From: CAYSCX01 sp964429575
Lineage (GTDB): Bacteria > Desulfobacterota > Binatia > Binatales > Binataceae
DNA length: 6,006 nt
NCBI GenBank assembly: GCA_964429575.1
Contig: CAYSCX010000086.1
Coordinates: forward strand, 1-6,006
Direction of reading: 5' to 3'
Shown: piece by piece, positions 1-5,432 of the stretch
Numbering within the stretch: position 1 is the first letter of the stretch
Layout: each line of letters begins with the position of its first letter
Program-made: the position numbers and the translations under genes
The notes under the pieces: model-generated
The model's input: only the letters and a program-made list of their open reading frames with translations
Told to the model about the DNA's origin: nothing
Database searches by the model: none

Positions 1-13
1 CGCGCGAGCGGAT

Positions 14-658
14 ATGATCATTCGCCCGAAGCGGCCAATGATCGCAATCGTTGATTACAAGGCGGGCAACCTCACCAGCGTCGCGCGCGCCCTTGAGCAC
101 CTCGGCCACCGCGCCGAGATAACCGACCGGCCCGAGCGCATCCGCACGGCCGACCGCGTGATTCTGCCGGGCGTCGGTGCTGCGGGCGCCACGATGGAAA
201 ACCTGCGCGCGCTCGGCCTCGTAGACGTGCTCCGCAGCGACATCGTCGCGGCGGGCAAGCCGTTCCTCGGCATCTGCATCGGCATCCAGGTATTGCTCGA
301 CCGCAGCGAAGAGAACTCCGCCGACTGCCTCGGAATCATACCGGGGCGCGTCGTCCGCTTCCCGCGTTCTGTTGATGGACGTCCGCTCAAGGTTCCGCAG
401 ATCGGTTGGAACCGCGTGCGACAGCTGCGCCCGCATCCCGTCTTCGCGGGTGTGCCCGACAATACGCATTTCTACTTCGTCAATTCGTACTACCCAGTTC
501 CCGAAGACCCCGCAGTCGCGATCGCAACTTCCGACTACGGCGTGCAGTTCACCGCGGCGATTGCGCGCGACAACGTTCTCGCCACGCAGTTCCACCTCGA
601 AAAGAGCGGCGCTTCCGGTTTGAAGCTGCTCGACAATTTCTGTCGGCTCAAGTTCTGA
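14..658 (+). CDS. hisH: Imidazole glycerol phosphate synthase, glutamine amidotransferase subunit HisH
   Basis: HisH hydrolyses glutamine and channels ammonia to HisF, which uses it to convert PRFAR to imidazole glycerol phosphate and AICAR (histidine pathway, cytoplasm). The 214-residue product is a class I glutaminase: oxyanion-strand PGVG at 52-55, nucleophile Cys88 in GICIG, and His194/Glu196 in QFHLEKSG complete the triad. The usual family motif is FHPEKS, so Leu replaces Pro. KVPQIGWN (126-133) and YFVNSYY (154-160) correspond to the HisH-specific PHMGWN and FVHSYY segments. Length is normal for the family. Start: ATG at 14 sits in an ATGA overlap with a TGA at 15-17 that could end an upstream gene in frame 3, which would fit the coupling seen further down the operon. 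ATG at 38 (protein beginning MIAIVDYKAGNL) matches the usual HisH N-terminus and is an equally serious alternative. hisF follows after 3 bp. Confidence 0.95.
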   Translation: MIIRPKRPMIAIVDYKAGNLTSVARALEHLGHRAEITDRPERIRTADRVILPGVGAAGATMENLRALGLVDVLRSDIVAAGKPFLGICIGIQVLLDRSEENSADCLGIIPGRVVRFPRSVDGRPLKVPQIGWNRVRQLRPHPVFAGVPDNTHFYFVNSYYPVPEDPAVAIATSDYGVQFTAAIARDNVLATQFHLEKSGASGLKLLDNFCRLKF

Positions 659-661
659 CCG

Positions 662-1462
662 ATGCTCGCCAAACGGATCATCCCCTGCCTCGACGTGCGT
701 GCCGGCAAAGTCACCAAGGGCGTCCAGTTCTTGAAGAACGCCGACCTCGGCGATCCGGTCGCGATGGCGCGTTACTACTATGAGCAGGGCGCCGACGAGA
801 TCGTCTTCTACGACATCACCGCATCCAATGAGCGCCGCGGCATCATGATAGACGTCGTCCGCGCGGTCGCGCGCGAGATTTTCATCCCGTTTAGCGTCGG
901 TGGCGGGCTTCGCACGCTTGCTGACATGCGCGCGGTGTTGTTGGCTGGCGCGGAGAAGATCTCGATCGATTCAGGCGCGGTGCGTAATCCGCAAATCATC
1001 GCCGAAGGCGCTCGGGCATTCGGCAGCCAGTGCATCGTGCTATCGATGCAGGTGCAGAAGACCGGCATCCGTCCCGCAATTCCGTCGGGCTACCAGGTCA
1101 TCATCGACGGTGGCCGCACTCCCACCGGCCGCGACGCTATCGAGTGGTCGCGCGAGGGCGAGCGGCTCGGCGCAGGCGAGCTGTGCATCAACTCAATCGA
1201 TCGCGACGGTACCAAGCTCGGCTATGAACTTGAGTTGACCCGCACCATCAGCGACGCCGTCTCGATTCCGGTCATCGCCTCCGGCGGCGCCGGAACGCCT
1301 GAACATCTGCGCGATGCGTTTACACGCGGCGGCGCCGACGCGGCCATCGTTGCATCAATCGTCCACTACGGCGAGCATTCGATCCTCGACCTCAAGCGCT
1401 ACCTGCGAACCGCCGGCGTCGAGGTGCGCGACGCGGTGACCTTCGATGGGAGCGCGCCGTGA
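662..1462 (+). CDS. hisF: Imidazole glycerol phosphate synthase, cyclase subunit HisF
   Basis: HisF is the (beta/alpha)8-barrel half of IGP synthase; it takes ammonia from HisH and closes the imidazole ring. The 266-residue protein aligns over its full length: MLAKRIIPCLDV start, catalytic Asp11, loop-1 Lys19, phosphate-binding VGGG (79-82), SIDRDGTK (178-185) and ASGGAG (206-211). The residues of the ammonia-gate ring at the barrel base, Arg5, Glu46, Lys99 and Glu167, are all present. Two active-site positions are unusual. Where Thermotoga maritima HisF has Asp130 (AIDAK) this protein has Gln130 (SMQVQ, codon CAG at 1049-1051), and Asn103 of the SIN motif is Asp103. The loop after Gln130 is about six residues longer than in T. 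maritima. No clear Shine-Dalgarno precedes the ATG, so translation is probably coupled to hisH. hisA is not between hisH and hisF and must lie elsewhere. The family call is secure; whether the enzyme is fully active is not. Confidence 0.95.
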   Translation: MLAKRIIPCLDVRAGKVTKGVQFLKNADLGDPVAMARYYYEQGADEIVFYDITASNERRGIMIDVVRAVAREIFIPFSVGGGLRTLADMRAVLLAGAEKISIDSGAVRNPQIIAEGARAFGSQCIVLSMQVQKTGIRPAIPSGYQVIIDGGRTPTGRDAIEWSREGERLGAGELCINSIDRDGTKLGYELELTRTISDAVSIPVIASGGAGTPEHLRDAFTRGGADAAIVASIVHYGEHSILDLKRYLRTAGVEVRDAVTFDGSAP

Positions 1463-1872
1463 AAATCGCCATCGTCGTCTCCGACTTCAATAGCGATGTG
1501 ACCCATCCGATGCTCGAGCGGGCGGTCGAACACGCCAAGTCGCTCGGCGCCGAGATCGGCCGCGTCGTTCACGTTCCTGGCGTCTATGACATGCCGCTGG
1601 CGGTGAAAAAGCTGCTGGCGCGCAAGGACGTTGATGGCGTCGCGATGTTGGGCGCGGTCATCAAGGGCGAGACGCTCCACGACGAACTCATCTCCAATGC
1701 CACCGCACGCGCGGCAACCCGCCTCGCGCTCGAGTACCAAAAACCGGTCGGCCTCGGCATTACCGGTCCCGGCATGACCCGCGAGCAGGCGCGCGATCGC
1801 ATCGACAACGCCAGGCACGCGATCGAGGCGGTCGTGAAAATGATCCGCGCGCTTGCTGACCTGGGCGGCTGA
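1459..1872 (+). CDS. ribH: 6,7-dimethyl-8-ribityllumazine synthase, archaeal-type RibH
   Basis: This enzyme condenses 5-amino-6-ribitylamino-uracil with 3,4-dihydroxy-2-butanone 4-phosphate to give the riboflavin precursor lumazine. The 137-residue protein has substrate-stacking Phe10 in SDFN, VPGVYDMP (39-46, the usual bacterial form being VPGAFEIP), the GETLH motif with catalytic His74, and Arg114 at the phosphate-binding Arg position. YDMPLAVKKLL, GETLHDEL and LGITGPGMTREQA closely resemble archaeal RibH such as the Methanocaldococcus jannaschii enzyme, whereas most bacterial enzymes are about 155 residues and have GETxHFDYV. The related archaeal riboflavin synthase RibC is excluded because it lacks GETxH and VPGVYDMP. 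The GTG start overlaps the hisF stop as GTGA and is preceded at 6 bp by a good ribosome site, GGGAG (1448-1452). No other riboflavin gene is in the window. Confidence 0.93.
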   Translation: MKIAIVVSDFNSDVTHPMLERAVEHAKSLGAEIGRVVHVPGVYDMPLAVKKLLARKDVDGVAMLGAVIKGETLHDELISNATARAATRLALEYQKPVGLGITGPGMTREQARDRIDNARHAIEAVVKMIRALADLGG

Positions 1873-1924
1873 GCGCGCGCCCTCGTTCTCTCAACAACTG
1901 TTTACAAACGATTGCGCCGATCCG

Positions 1925-1953
1925 TTGTGGTCGCGTCGCGCGCTTCTTATACT
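1925..1953 (+). promoter_or_regulatory. Sigma70-like promoter for the MerR-TPR gene
   Basis: TTGTGG (1925-1930) and TATACT (1948-1953) are separated by exactly 17 bp. The -10 matches TATAAT at 5 of 6 positions and the -35 begins with the conserved TTG. It lies in the 103-bp gap after ribH and would start transcription near 1960, giving a 5' leader of about 15-20 nt before the ATG at 1976/1979. The local rise in A/T relative to the surrounding genes supports it. Prediction from sequence only. Confidence 0.5.
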
Positions 1954-1975
1954 TCGCACTCAGCGTCGAAGAATA

Positions 1976-2794
1976 ATGATGGGTGTGGGCTGGGGCGGTA
2001 CATTTACGACGCGTGCAGCCGCGAGGATCCTTGCGGTTCCTGCCGAGCGTATTCGTTATTGGGTTCGTCGGCGCTTGATCAGCCCGGCGATGATGCGCGG
2101 GCGCAATTTTCGCTTCGCGTTCAACGACCTGCTCGTGATGCGCCTCGCCAAGGATCTGCTGCCCAAGCGTCATCGCATTGATCCCGTGCGCCGCTGCATC
2201 GTGCGCGCGATGGAAATCGCCGCGCCCGATCGTCCCGTTAGTTCGCTGCGCCTCTCCAACCTCGACGGACGCATCGTCATCCGCGACGGCCGCGCCGCCT
2301 TCGAAGTTGACACCGGGCAGATGCTGATCGATTTCGAGCCCGAGCGTCCGCCCACCGCCGTGGACGACCGTTTCGGTCCCGCACGCGCGCGCGAGCGCTT
2401 TGAGGAGGCCCGCCGCATCGCCGAGGACGACCCGCTCAAAGCGCTCTCCGTTTACAGCGCGCTCATCGGGCGCGAACCGCAGAACTTCGAAGGCCACCTG
2501 CGGCTCGCCGCGCTGCTCGATTCCGAGGGCGACCTTTCCGGATCGCTCCGCCACCTCCTCGGCGCCGCCGCGATCGCGCCCGCAAATGCCGGCGTGCATT
2601 TCAAACTCGGGCTGCTCTACCGCAAGCGCTCCGAACCGGATCACGCCATTCGAAGCTTTCACCGCGCGATCGAATGCGACCCGACGCTCGTGGAGGCGCA
2701 TCGAAATCTTGCCGGCCTCTACAACGACGCGGGCCGCAAGCGCGACGCCCAAAAGCACTTGACCGCGATTCACCGCCTCATCCGCGGCGACTGA
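1976..2794 (+). CDS. MerR-type DNA-binding domain fused to TPR repeats, putative transcriptional regulator
   Basis: The 272-residue protein has three parts. Residues 10-60 form a winged-helix MerR-type head (TTRAAARILAVPAERIRYW, then RRRLISP and a FAFNDLLVMRLAK helix). Residues 61-135 are a linker containing GRIVIRDGRAAFEVDTGQ. Residues 138-270 are three to four TPR helix pairs (for example HLRLAALLDSEGDLSGSL, HFKLGLLYRKRSEPDHAI and AHRNLAGLYNDAGRKRDA). This differs from textbook MerR regulators, in which a dimerising coiled coil and effector domain follow the head; here the TPR array would be a protein-binding surface. No signal peptide or membrane segment is seen. The reading frame stays open back to 1853, but the first 41 codons overlap ribH and the promoter, so ATG 1976 (or 1979, which sits 7 bp from a GAAG ribosome site) is preferred. 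The target and any inducer are unknown. Confidence 0.85.
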   Translation: MMGVGWGGTFTTRAAARILAVPAERIRYWVRRRLISPAMMRGRNFRFAFNDLLVMRLAKDLLPKRHRIDPVRRCIVRAMEIAAPDRPVSSLRLSNLDGRIVIRDGRAAFEVDTGQMLIDFEPERPPTAVDDRFGPARARERFEEARRIAEDDPLKALSVYSALIGREPQNFEGHLRLAALLDSEGDLSGSLRHLLGAAAIAPANAGVHFKLGLLYRKRSEPDHAIRSFHRAIECDPTLVEAHRNLAGLYNDAGRKRDAQKHLTAIHRLIRGD

Positions 2795-2846
2795 TCTGGT
2801 TCTCTCCCCCGTTCCTCTCGATTGTCGTTCCGAGCCCCTCGCCTTC

Positions 2847-2928
2847 TGTCATTCAGAGCCCTTCGACATTGCTCAGGGTAAACTCCGCGAGAGCCTGCCC
2901 TGAACTTGCCGAAGGGAATCCCGGTTCT
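2847..2928 (+). repeat. Family B repeat, long copy with internal inverted repeat
   Basis: It starts with TGTCATTCAGAGC (2847-2859) and ends with GAATCCCGGTTCT (2916-2928), the same ends as the short copy at 3014-3056. Between them lie two imperfectly complementary arms, 2859-2878 (CCCTTCGAC...GCTCAGGG) and 2898-2916 (CCCTGAAC...CGAAGGG), able to form a cruciform or RNA stem of roughly 19 bp. The right arm with its left flank (2889-2916) recurs at 3138-3165. Sequences of this type are common, scattered intergenic repeats in many environmental bacterial genomes; their function is unknown. Confidence 0.75.
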
Positions 2929-2931
2929 CCA

Positions 2932-2984
2932 CCTCTCCCTGGGGGAGAGGTCGCTCGCGACAAAAAGTCGCGAGCGGGTGAGGG
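2932..2984 (+). repeat. Family A palindromic repeat, copy with two hairpins
   Basis: Two tandem hairpins are followed by the family tail. The first pairs CCTCTCCC (2932-2939) with GGGAGAGG (2943-2950). The second pairs a perfect 10-bp stem CGCTCGCGAC (2952-2961) with GTCGCGAGCG (2967-2976) around an AAAAA loop. The element ends with GGGTGAGGG (2976-2984). The layout, with a palindrome and a conserved G-rich tail, is like REP or small MITE elements. There is no T-run, so it is a poor intrinsic terminator. Confidence 0.8.
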
Positions 2985-3013
2985 TCGTTCGTCGCTTGCC
3001 ACCCACCTCCCTC

Positions 3014-3056
3014 TGTCATTCAGAGCGGAGTCTGCGAAGCGAAGAATCCCGGTTCT
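3014..3056 (+). repeat. Family B repeat, short copy
   Basis: This copy has the same terminal sequences as the element at 2847-2928 (TGTCATTCAGAGC at 3014-3026 and GAATCCCGGTTCT at 3044-3056). They are joined by a short GGAGTCTGCGAAGCGAA segment instead of the long inverted-repeat core. The pair suggests that the core of the long copy is a separate module inserted into, or deleted from, this unit. Confidence 0.7.
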
Positions 3057-3075
3057 TTCTCCGGGCCCTTGTGTC

Positions 3076-3110
3076 CCCTCTCCCTGTCTTGGGAGAGAGT
3101 AAGGGTGAGG
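3076..3110 (+). repeat. Family A palindromic repeat, single-hairpin copy
   Basis: CTCTCCC (3078-3084) pairs with GGGAGAG (3091-3097) around a 6-nt loop, followed by AGTAAGGGTGAGG with the family tail GGGTGAGG at 3103-3110. It lacks the second hairpin of the 2932-2984 copy and is in the same orientation. Confidence 0.75.
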
Positions 3111-3137
3111 CCGCACTCCTCACTTCTCGCTGCGGGA

Positions 3138-3165
3138 GAGAGCCTGCCTTGAGCCTGTCGAAGGG
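3138..3165 (+). repeat. Partial family B core repeat
   Basis: This 28-bp segment beginning GAGAGCCTGCC and ending CGAAGGG matches 2889-2916 at 24 of 28 positions; all four differences are transitions. The rest of the B element (TCATTCAGAGC and GAATCCCGG ends) is absent, so this is a stand-alone copy or remnant of the core module. Confidence 0.65.
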
Positions 3166-3253
3166 TCGCGCGCGACGCGACTATGCGCGCTGGATACCCG
3201 TCCCGACCAACGGGAGCGGTTGCTCGCCGATGCCCCGCTTCATGTTATTGGGA

Positions 3254-3278
3254 GTCGCGGCTCGCGACCGGGTGAGGG
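3254..3278 (+). repeat. Partial family A repeat, right half
   Basis: GTCGCG (3254-3259) pairs with CGCGAC (3263-3268), followed by the tail GGGTGAGGG (3270-3278) and then TCG. This equals the second hairpin plus tail of the copy at 2932-2984, without the CTCTCCC/GGGAGAG hairpin. A degenerate CTTCTCGC..CGGGAGAG at 3123-3140 might be the missing left half, but that is speculative. Confidence 0.55.
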
Positions 3279-3390
3279 TCGATGGACCTCGAAACCTGCA
3301 TCCATGTCGCCGCACAGTCACCGCTCACTGATCCGGGAAGCGCACCCAAGATTGGATCGGCACCTCGGTCGGCGATAAGCTCATCACGAG

Positions 3391-3732
3391 ATGCCCCCGC
3401 GCGACACGCTCAAACCAATCGACATCCTCCGTCACGAACTCAAGGCGCTTCGCTACATTCTCGACCACCACCACGCGGGCGAACTCGACAAGTCTGCGCT
3501 GCCCTCTCGCGACGACTTTCAGTCCGCACAGGCTCGCGAGATCTTCGACATCATTGTTTCTGCTCCGAGCCGTGACGCTGCCGAACGGAAGATCGCCGGC
3601 CTCGACCTCGACGACGTTGACGTGGACTCCTTCCTCCACTTGAACGGCGAGCACTATTACACCTACCCCGCGCTGGTTCGCGAACGCGCCGAGGCGATCC
3701 GCTCCGGACGGCTCCGGATCGAAGCGGCTTGA
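3391..3732 (+). CDS. Small protein resembling the DnaB helicase N-terminal domain
   Basis: A 113-residue soluble protein, mostly helical and acidic in the middle, with no signal or membrane segment. Residues 12-56 (LRHELKALRYIL...DDFQSAQAREIFDII) follow the pattern of the DnaB N-terminal or DnaG C-terminal helical domain (E-x-ALL-x-LL, DF-x-S-x-x-R-x-IF). The end, EHYYTYPALVRERAEAIRSG (87-106), recalls the YYAxIVREKA helix that precedes the DnaB linker. There is no Walker A, TOPRIM or zinc motif, so it cannot be a helicase or primase by itself. The homology is my pattern reading and is tentative; if right, it might bind a replication protein. ATG 3391 is the first plausible start after an in-frame TAA at 3376; only a weak GATAAG (3374-3379) lies upstream. 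Its stop overlaps the next start as TTGA. Confidence 0.72.
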   Translation: MPPRDTLKPIDILRHELKALRYILDHHHAGELDKSALPSRDDFQSAQAREIFDIIVSAPSRDAAERKIAGLDLDDVDVDSFLHLNGEHYYTYPALVRERAEAIRSGRLRIEAA

Positions 3733-4082
3733 ACGCGCCGCTGCCCGAGGAGTTTCACCTCCTGCTCGACCGCGATGGGTCGCTGATCGTGTTCCAGCAA
3801 AAGGATGCGTCGTGGGCTGGGTTGCTCGCATTCACCAGCGAAGGCCTCGCGCGCGAGTTCTGCGCGATCAGCCGCCTCGACGTCGCCGAGATCGTCTCGA
3901 TCGCCCGCGACGATCGCGAATCAATCTCGCACCTCATCGCTGACGTTAAGCGGCGCGCGGTGCGCAATCTCCTGCTCGATCTCGACTACGCGACCGGCCG
4001 ATGCTTGCGCGTGGAGTTCGACGGCGATTACTTCGGCGCGGCAGTCGAGCATCAATTCACTCCCGGCGGCCACCGCCGGTAG
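3729..4082 (+). CDS. Conserved-looking small protein of unknown function
   Basis: I do not recognise a family. The 117-residue product starts at TTG, overlapping the upstream stop by 4 bp (TTGA), with SD-like GAAG at 3721-3724. It is soluble, without signal peptide, membrane segment or cysteine motif. It appears to be a compact alpha/beta domain: strand FHLLLDRDGSLIVF (9-22), helix around FTSEGLAREFCAI (35-47), helix SISHLIADVKRRAVRN (65-80), strand LLLDLDYATGRCLRVEF (81-97). The FTS-x-x-x-A-x-x-F pattern and a late LLLD strand loosely recall SseB-like domains, but I would not assign that. The 4-bp overlap implies that it is translationally coupled to, and works with, the DnaB-N-like protein. 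The next gene, for threonine ammonia-lyase, starts 24 bp downstream. Confidence 0.7.
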   Translation: MNAPLPEEFHLLLDRDGSLIVFQQKDASWAGLLAFTSEGLAREFCAISRLDVAEIVSIARDDRESISHLIADVKRRAVRNLLLDLDYATGRCLRVEFDGDYFGAAVEHQFTPGGHRR

Positions 4083-4106
4083 CGTTCTTCACGCCGCTTA
4101 CCACCG

Positions 4107-5321
4107 ATGACTGTCACAATCGACGACATACAGCTCGCGCGCCAGCGCCTCGCCGGCATCACCAAGCCGACGCCGCTGATCAAAAGCGCGACGCTCGAGC
4201 GCATGTTCGATGCCGACGTGCGCATCAAGCCCGAAAACCTCCAGAAGACCGGCTCCTTCAAGATTCGTGGCGCATATAACCGCATCGCAGCGCTCTCGGC
4301 AGAGGAAAAAACGCGCGGCGTGATCGCGGCGTCGGCCGGCAACCACGGTCAAGCGCTTGCCTACGCGGCGCAACGATCGGGCGTGCGCGCGACCATCGTG
4401 ATGCCAAAATCCGCCGCGATCGCAAAAGTGCTGGCGACTCGCAGTTACGAGCCGACGCTCGTACTCGAGGGCGTCGACTACCAGGGCGCGCGCGCCGCAG
4501 CCGAAGAACTCCATCGCAGCACCGGCGCGGTGTTCGTCGATGCGTACGATGACGCACACGTCATCGCCGGACAGGGCACCATCGCGCTTGAAATCGCCGA
4601 CGAGTTCGCGCCTGACGCGGTGTTGGTGCCGGTCGGCGGAGGCGGACTGCTCGCCGGGATCGCGACGGCACTGTCGGCGCGCCTTCCCAGCTGCGAAGTG
4701 ATCGCTGTCGAAGCTGCGGGCGCGCCACAGTTGAGCGAGAGTCTCCGCCTCGACGCACCCGCAACGCTCGACCGCCCGGTGGACACCATCGCCGACGGCC
4801 TCGCGACCGGCCGCATCGGTCAGTTGCCGTTCGAGCTGATTCGCGGACGCGTGAAGCGCGTCGTCACCGTCGATGACTTCGAAATCGGCGAAGCGGTCCT
4901 CATGATGCTCGAGCGCTTGAAGCTCATGACCGAGGGCGCCGGCGCGGCGGCGCTCGCTGGCGCGCTAAAGCTGCGTCGCGATCTCAAGGGCAAGCGCGTC
5001 GTCGTGGTCGTGAGCGGCGGCAATCTCGACATCAACCTGCTCGACCGAATCATCGGCTACGGCCTCGCACGGATGGGCCGTCTCTTCCGCGTCGCAATCG
5101 ATCTGCATGACCGACCGGGCGAACTCGGAAAGCTGCTCGCCTGCGTGGGCGAAACTGGCGCCAACGTCCGCACCATCGCGCACGACCGCGCGCGCCGCGA
5201 CGTCGCAATCGGCCGCGCGCGCGTGATGCTCGAGCTGGAAACCCGCGGCCTCGACCACATCGAGTCCGTGCGCGGCCATCTGCTCCGCGCCGGCTACGCG
5301 CTCGTCCGCCAGTCCGACTGA
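4107..5321 (+). CDS. ilvA: Threonine ammonia-lyase (threonine dehydratase) with C-terminal ACT domain
   Basis: This PLP enzyme deaminates L-threonine (and often L-serine) to 2-oxobutanoate and ammonia, the entry step to isoleucine or a catabolic route. The 404-residue protein is a fold-type II PLP enzyme: Lys52 in GSFKIRGA forms the Schiff base, SAGNHGQ (76-82) contacts the substrate carboxylate, GGGG (177-180) in PVGGGGLLAG holds the PLP phosphate, and SGGN (303-306) binds the pyridine nitrogen. Residues 326-404 (RVAIDLHDRPGELGKLL onward) are a single ACT domain. About 400 residues with one ACT domain matches the short TdcB/IlvA form rather than the E. coli IlvA of over 500 residues, so a biosynthetic or catabolic role cannot be decided. 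The ACT domain implies allosteric control by an amino acid. There is no clear ribosome site before the ATG; a 24-bp gap suggests co-transcription with the small-gene cassette. No other ilv gene is visible. Confidence 0.93.
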   Translation: MTVTIDDIQLARQRLAGITKPTPLIKSATLERMFDADVRIKPENLQKTGSFKIRGAYNRIAALSAEEKTRGVIAASAGNHGQALAYAAQRSGVRATIVMPKSAAIAKVLATRSYEPTLVLEGVDYQGARAAAEELHRSTGAVFVDAYDDAHVIAGQGTIALEIADEFAPDAVLVPVGGGGLLAGIATALSARLPSCEVIAVEAAGAPQLSESLRLDAPATLDRPVDTIADGLATGRIGQLPFELIRGRVKRVVTVDDFEIGEAVLMMLERLKLMTEGAGAAALAGALKLRRDLKGKRVVVVVSGGNLDINLLDRIIGYGLARMGRLFRVAIDLHDRPGELGKLLACVGETGANVRTIAHDRARRDVAIGRARVMLELETRGLDHIESVRGHLLRAGYALVRQSD

Positions 5322-5339
5322 ATCTGTCGTCGCTCTTCA

Positions 5340-5404
5340 CCTCTCCCCTGACCGGGGAGAGGTCGGCGCTGCGCTGCGATGCGTCGCGAGCGCCGGGAGT
5401 GGGT
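5340..5404 (+). repeat. Family A palindromic repeat between convergent genes
   Basis: A perfect 9-bp stem CCTCTCCCC (5340-5348) / GGGGAGAGG (5354-5362) with loop TGACC is followed by a second stem CGGCGCT (5364-5370) / AGCGCCG (5389-5395) and a degenerate tail GGGAGTGGG (5396-5404). It fills most of the 111-bp gap between the ilvA stop and the stop of the minus-strand gene, so it could act as a transcription barrier for both. Neither strand has a T-run, so classic intrinsic termination is doubtful. Confidence 0.7.
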
Positions 5405-5432
5405 AAACGCGCAAGCGCGCGCCGCCGCTACT

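Larger units (their letters stand above)
2795..3390. other. Repeat-rich intergenic region with no convincing gene
   Basis: Between the MerR-TPR stop and the next supported start there are about 600 bp with no ORF that looks like a protein. The open frames here run through palindromic repeats and share no recognisable motif. The region is built from alternating copies of two short repeat families, listed separately. Between 3166 and 3253 lies unassigned sequence containing a small CCCGT/ACGGG hairpin (3197-3201 / 3210-3214) after CTGGATA, which may be a remnant of a third common intergenic repeat. No tRNA, rRNA, riboswitch or strong terminator with a T-run was recognised. Confidence 0.7.

Noticed and set aside
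662..1462. HisF as a sugar-amidation paralogue (HisF2/WbuZ type) rather than IGP synthase
   Set aside because: The N-terminus, Asp11, phosphate loops and gate residues match true histidine-pathway HisF, and no sugar or LPS genes are nearby. Only the Gln130 and Asp103 changes are unusual.
1901..1929. Alternative promoter using TTTACA at 1901-1906 as -35
   Set aside because: No acceptable -10 hexamer lies 16-18 bp downstream; the TTGTGG/TATACT pair is better in spacing and sequence.
1853..1975. N-terminal extension of the MerR-TPR protein back to an ATG at 1853
   Set aside because: It would overlap the end of ribH, contain the predicted promoter and add 41 residues with no MerR-like sequence; the HTH starts naturally after 1976.
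1760..2773. Long open frame (337 codons) on the minus strand opposite the MerR-TPR gene
   Set aside because: It is the antisense shadow of GC-rich codons. It runs across the ribH end, the promoter and the MerR-TPR gene and has no recognisable domain, whereas the plus strand encodes a clear HTH and TPRs.
2932..2984. Intrinsic terminator for the MerR-TPR gene
   Set aside because: The hairpins are strong but no T-run follows either stem, they lie about 140 bp past the stop, and the same structure recurs elsewhere as a dispersed repeat.
2847..3278. CRISPR array
   Set aside because: The repeats differ in length and type and are not evenly spaced. They carry internal palindromes, the gaps between them are not unique spacers of constant size, and no cas gene is present.
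2674..3331. Open frames across the repeat region (for example 2674-3102, 2906-3331 and minus 2853-3116)
   Set aside because: Their products are translated repeats (strings such as ALSLSKG and LPRQGEG) with no domain structure. They cross repeat boundaries and overlap the true end of the MerR-TPR gene.
3325..3831. 168-codon minus-strand frame opposite the small-gene cassette
   Set aside because: The plus-strand pair has sensible starts, a TTGA overlap and domain-like patterns; the minus frame spans both genes out of phase and looks like an antisense shadow.
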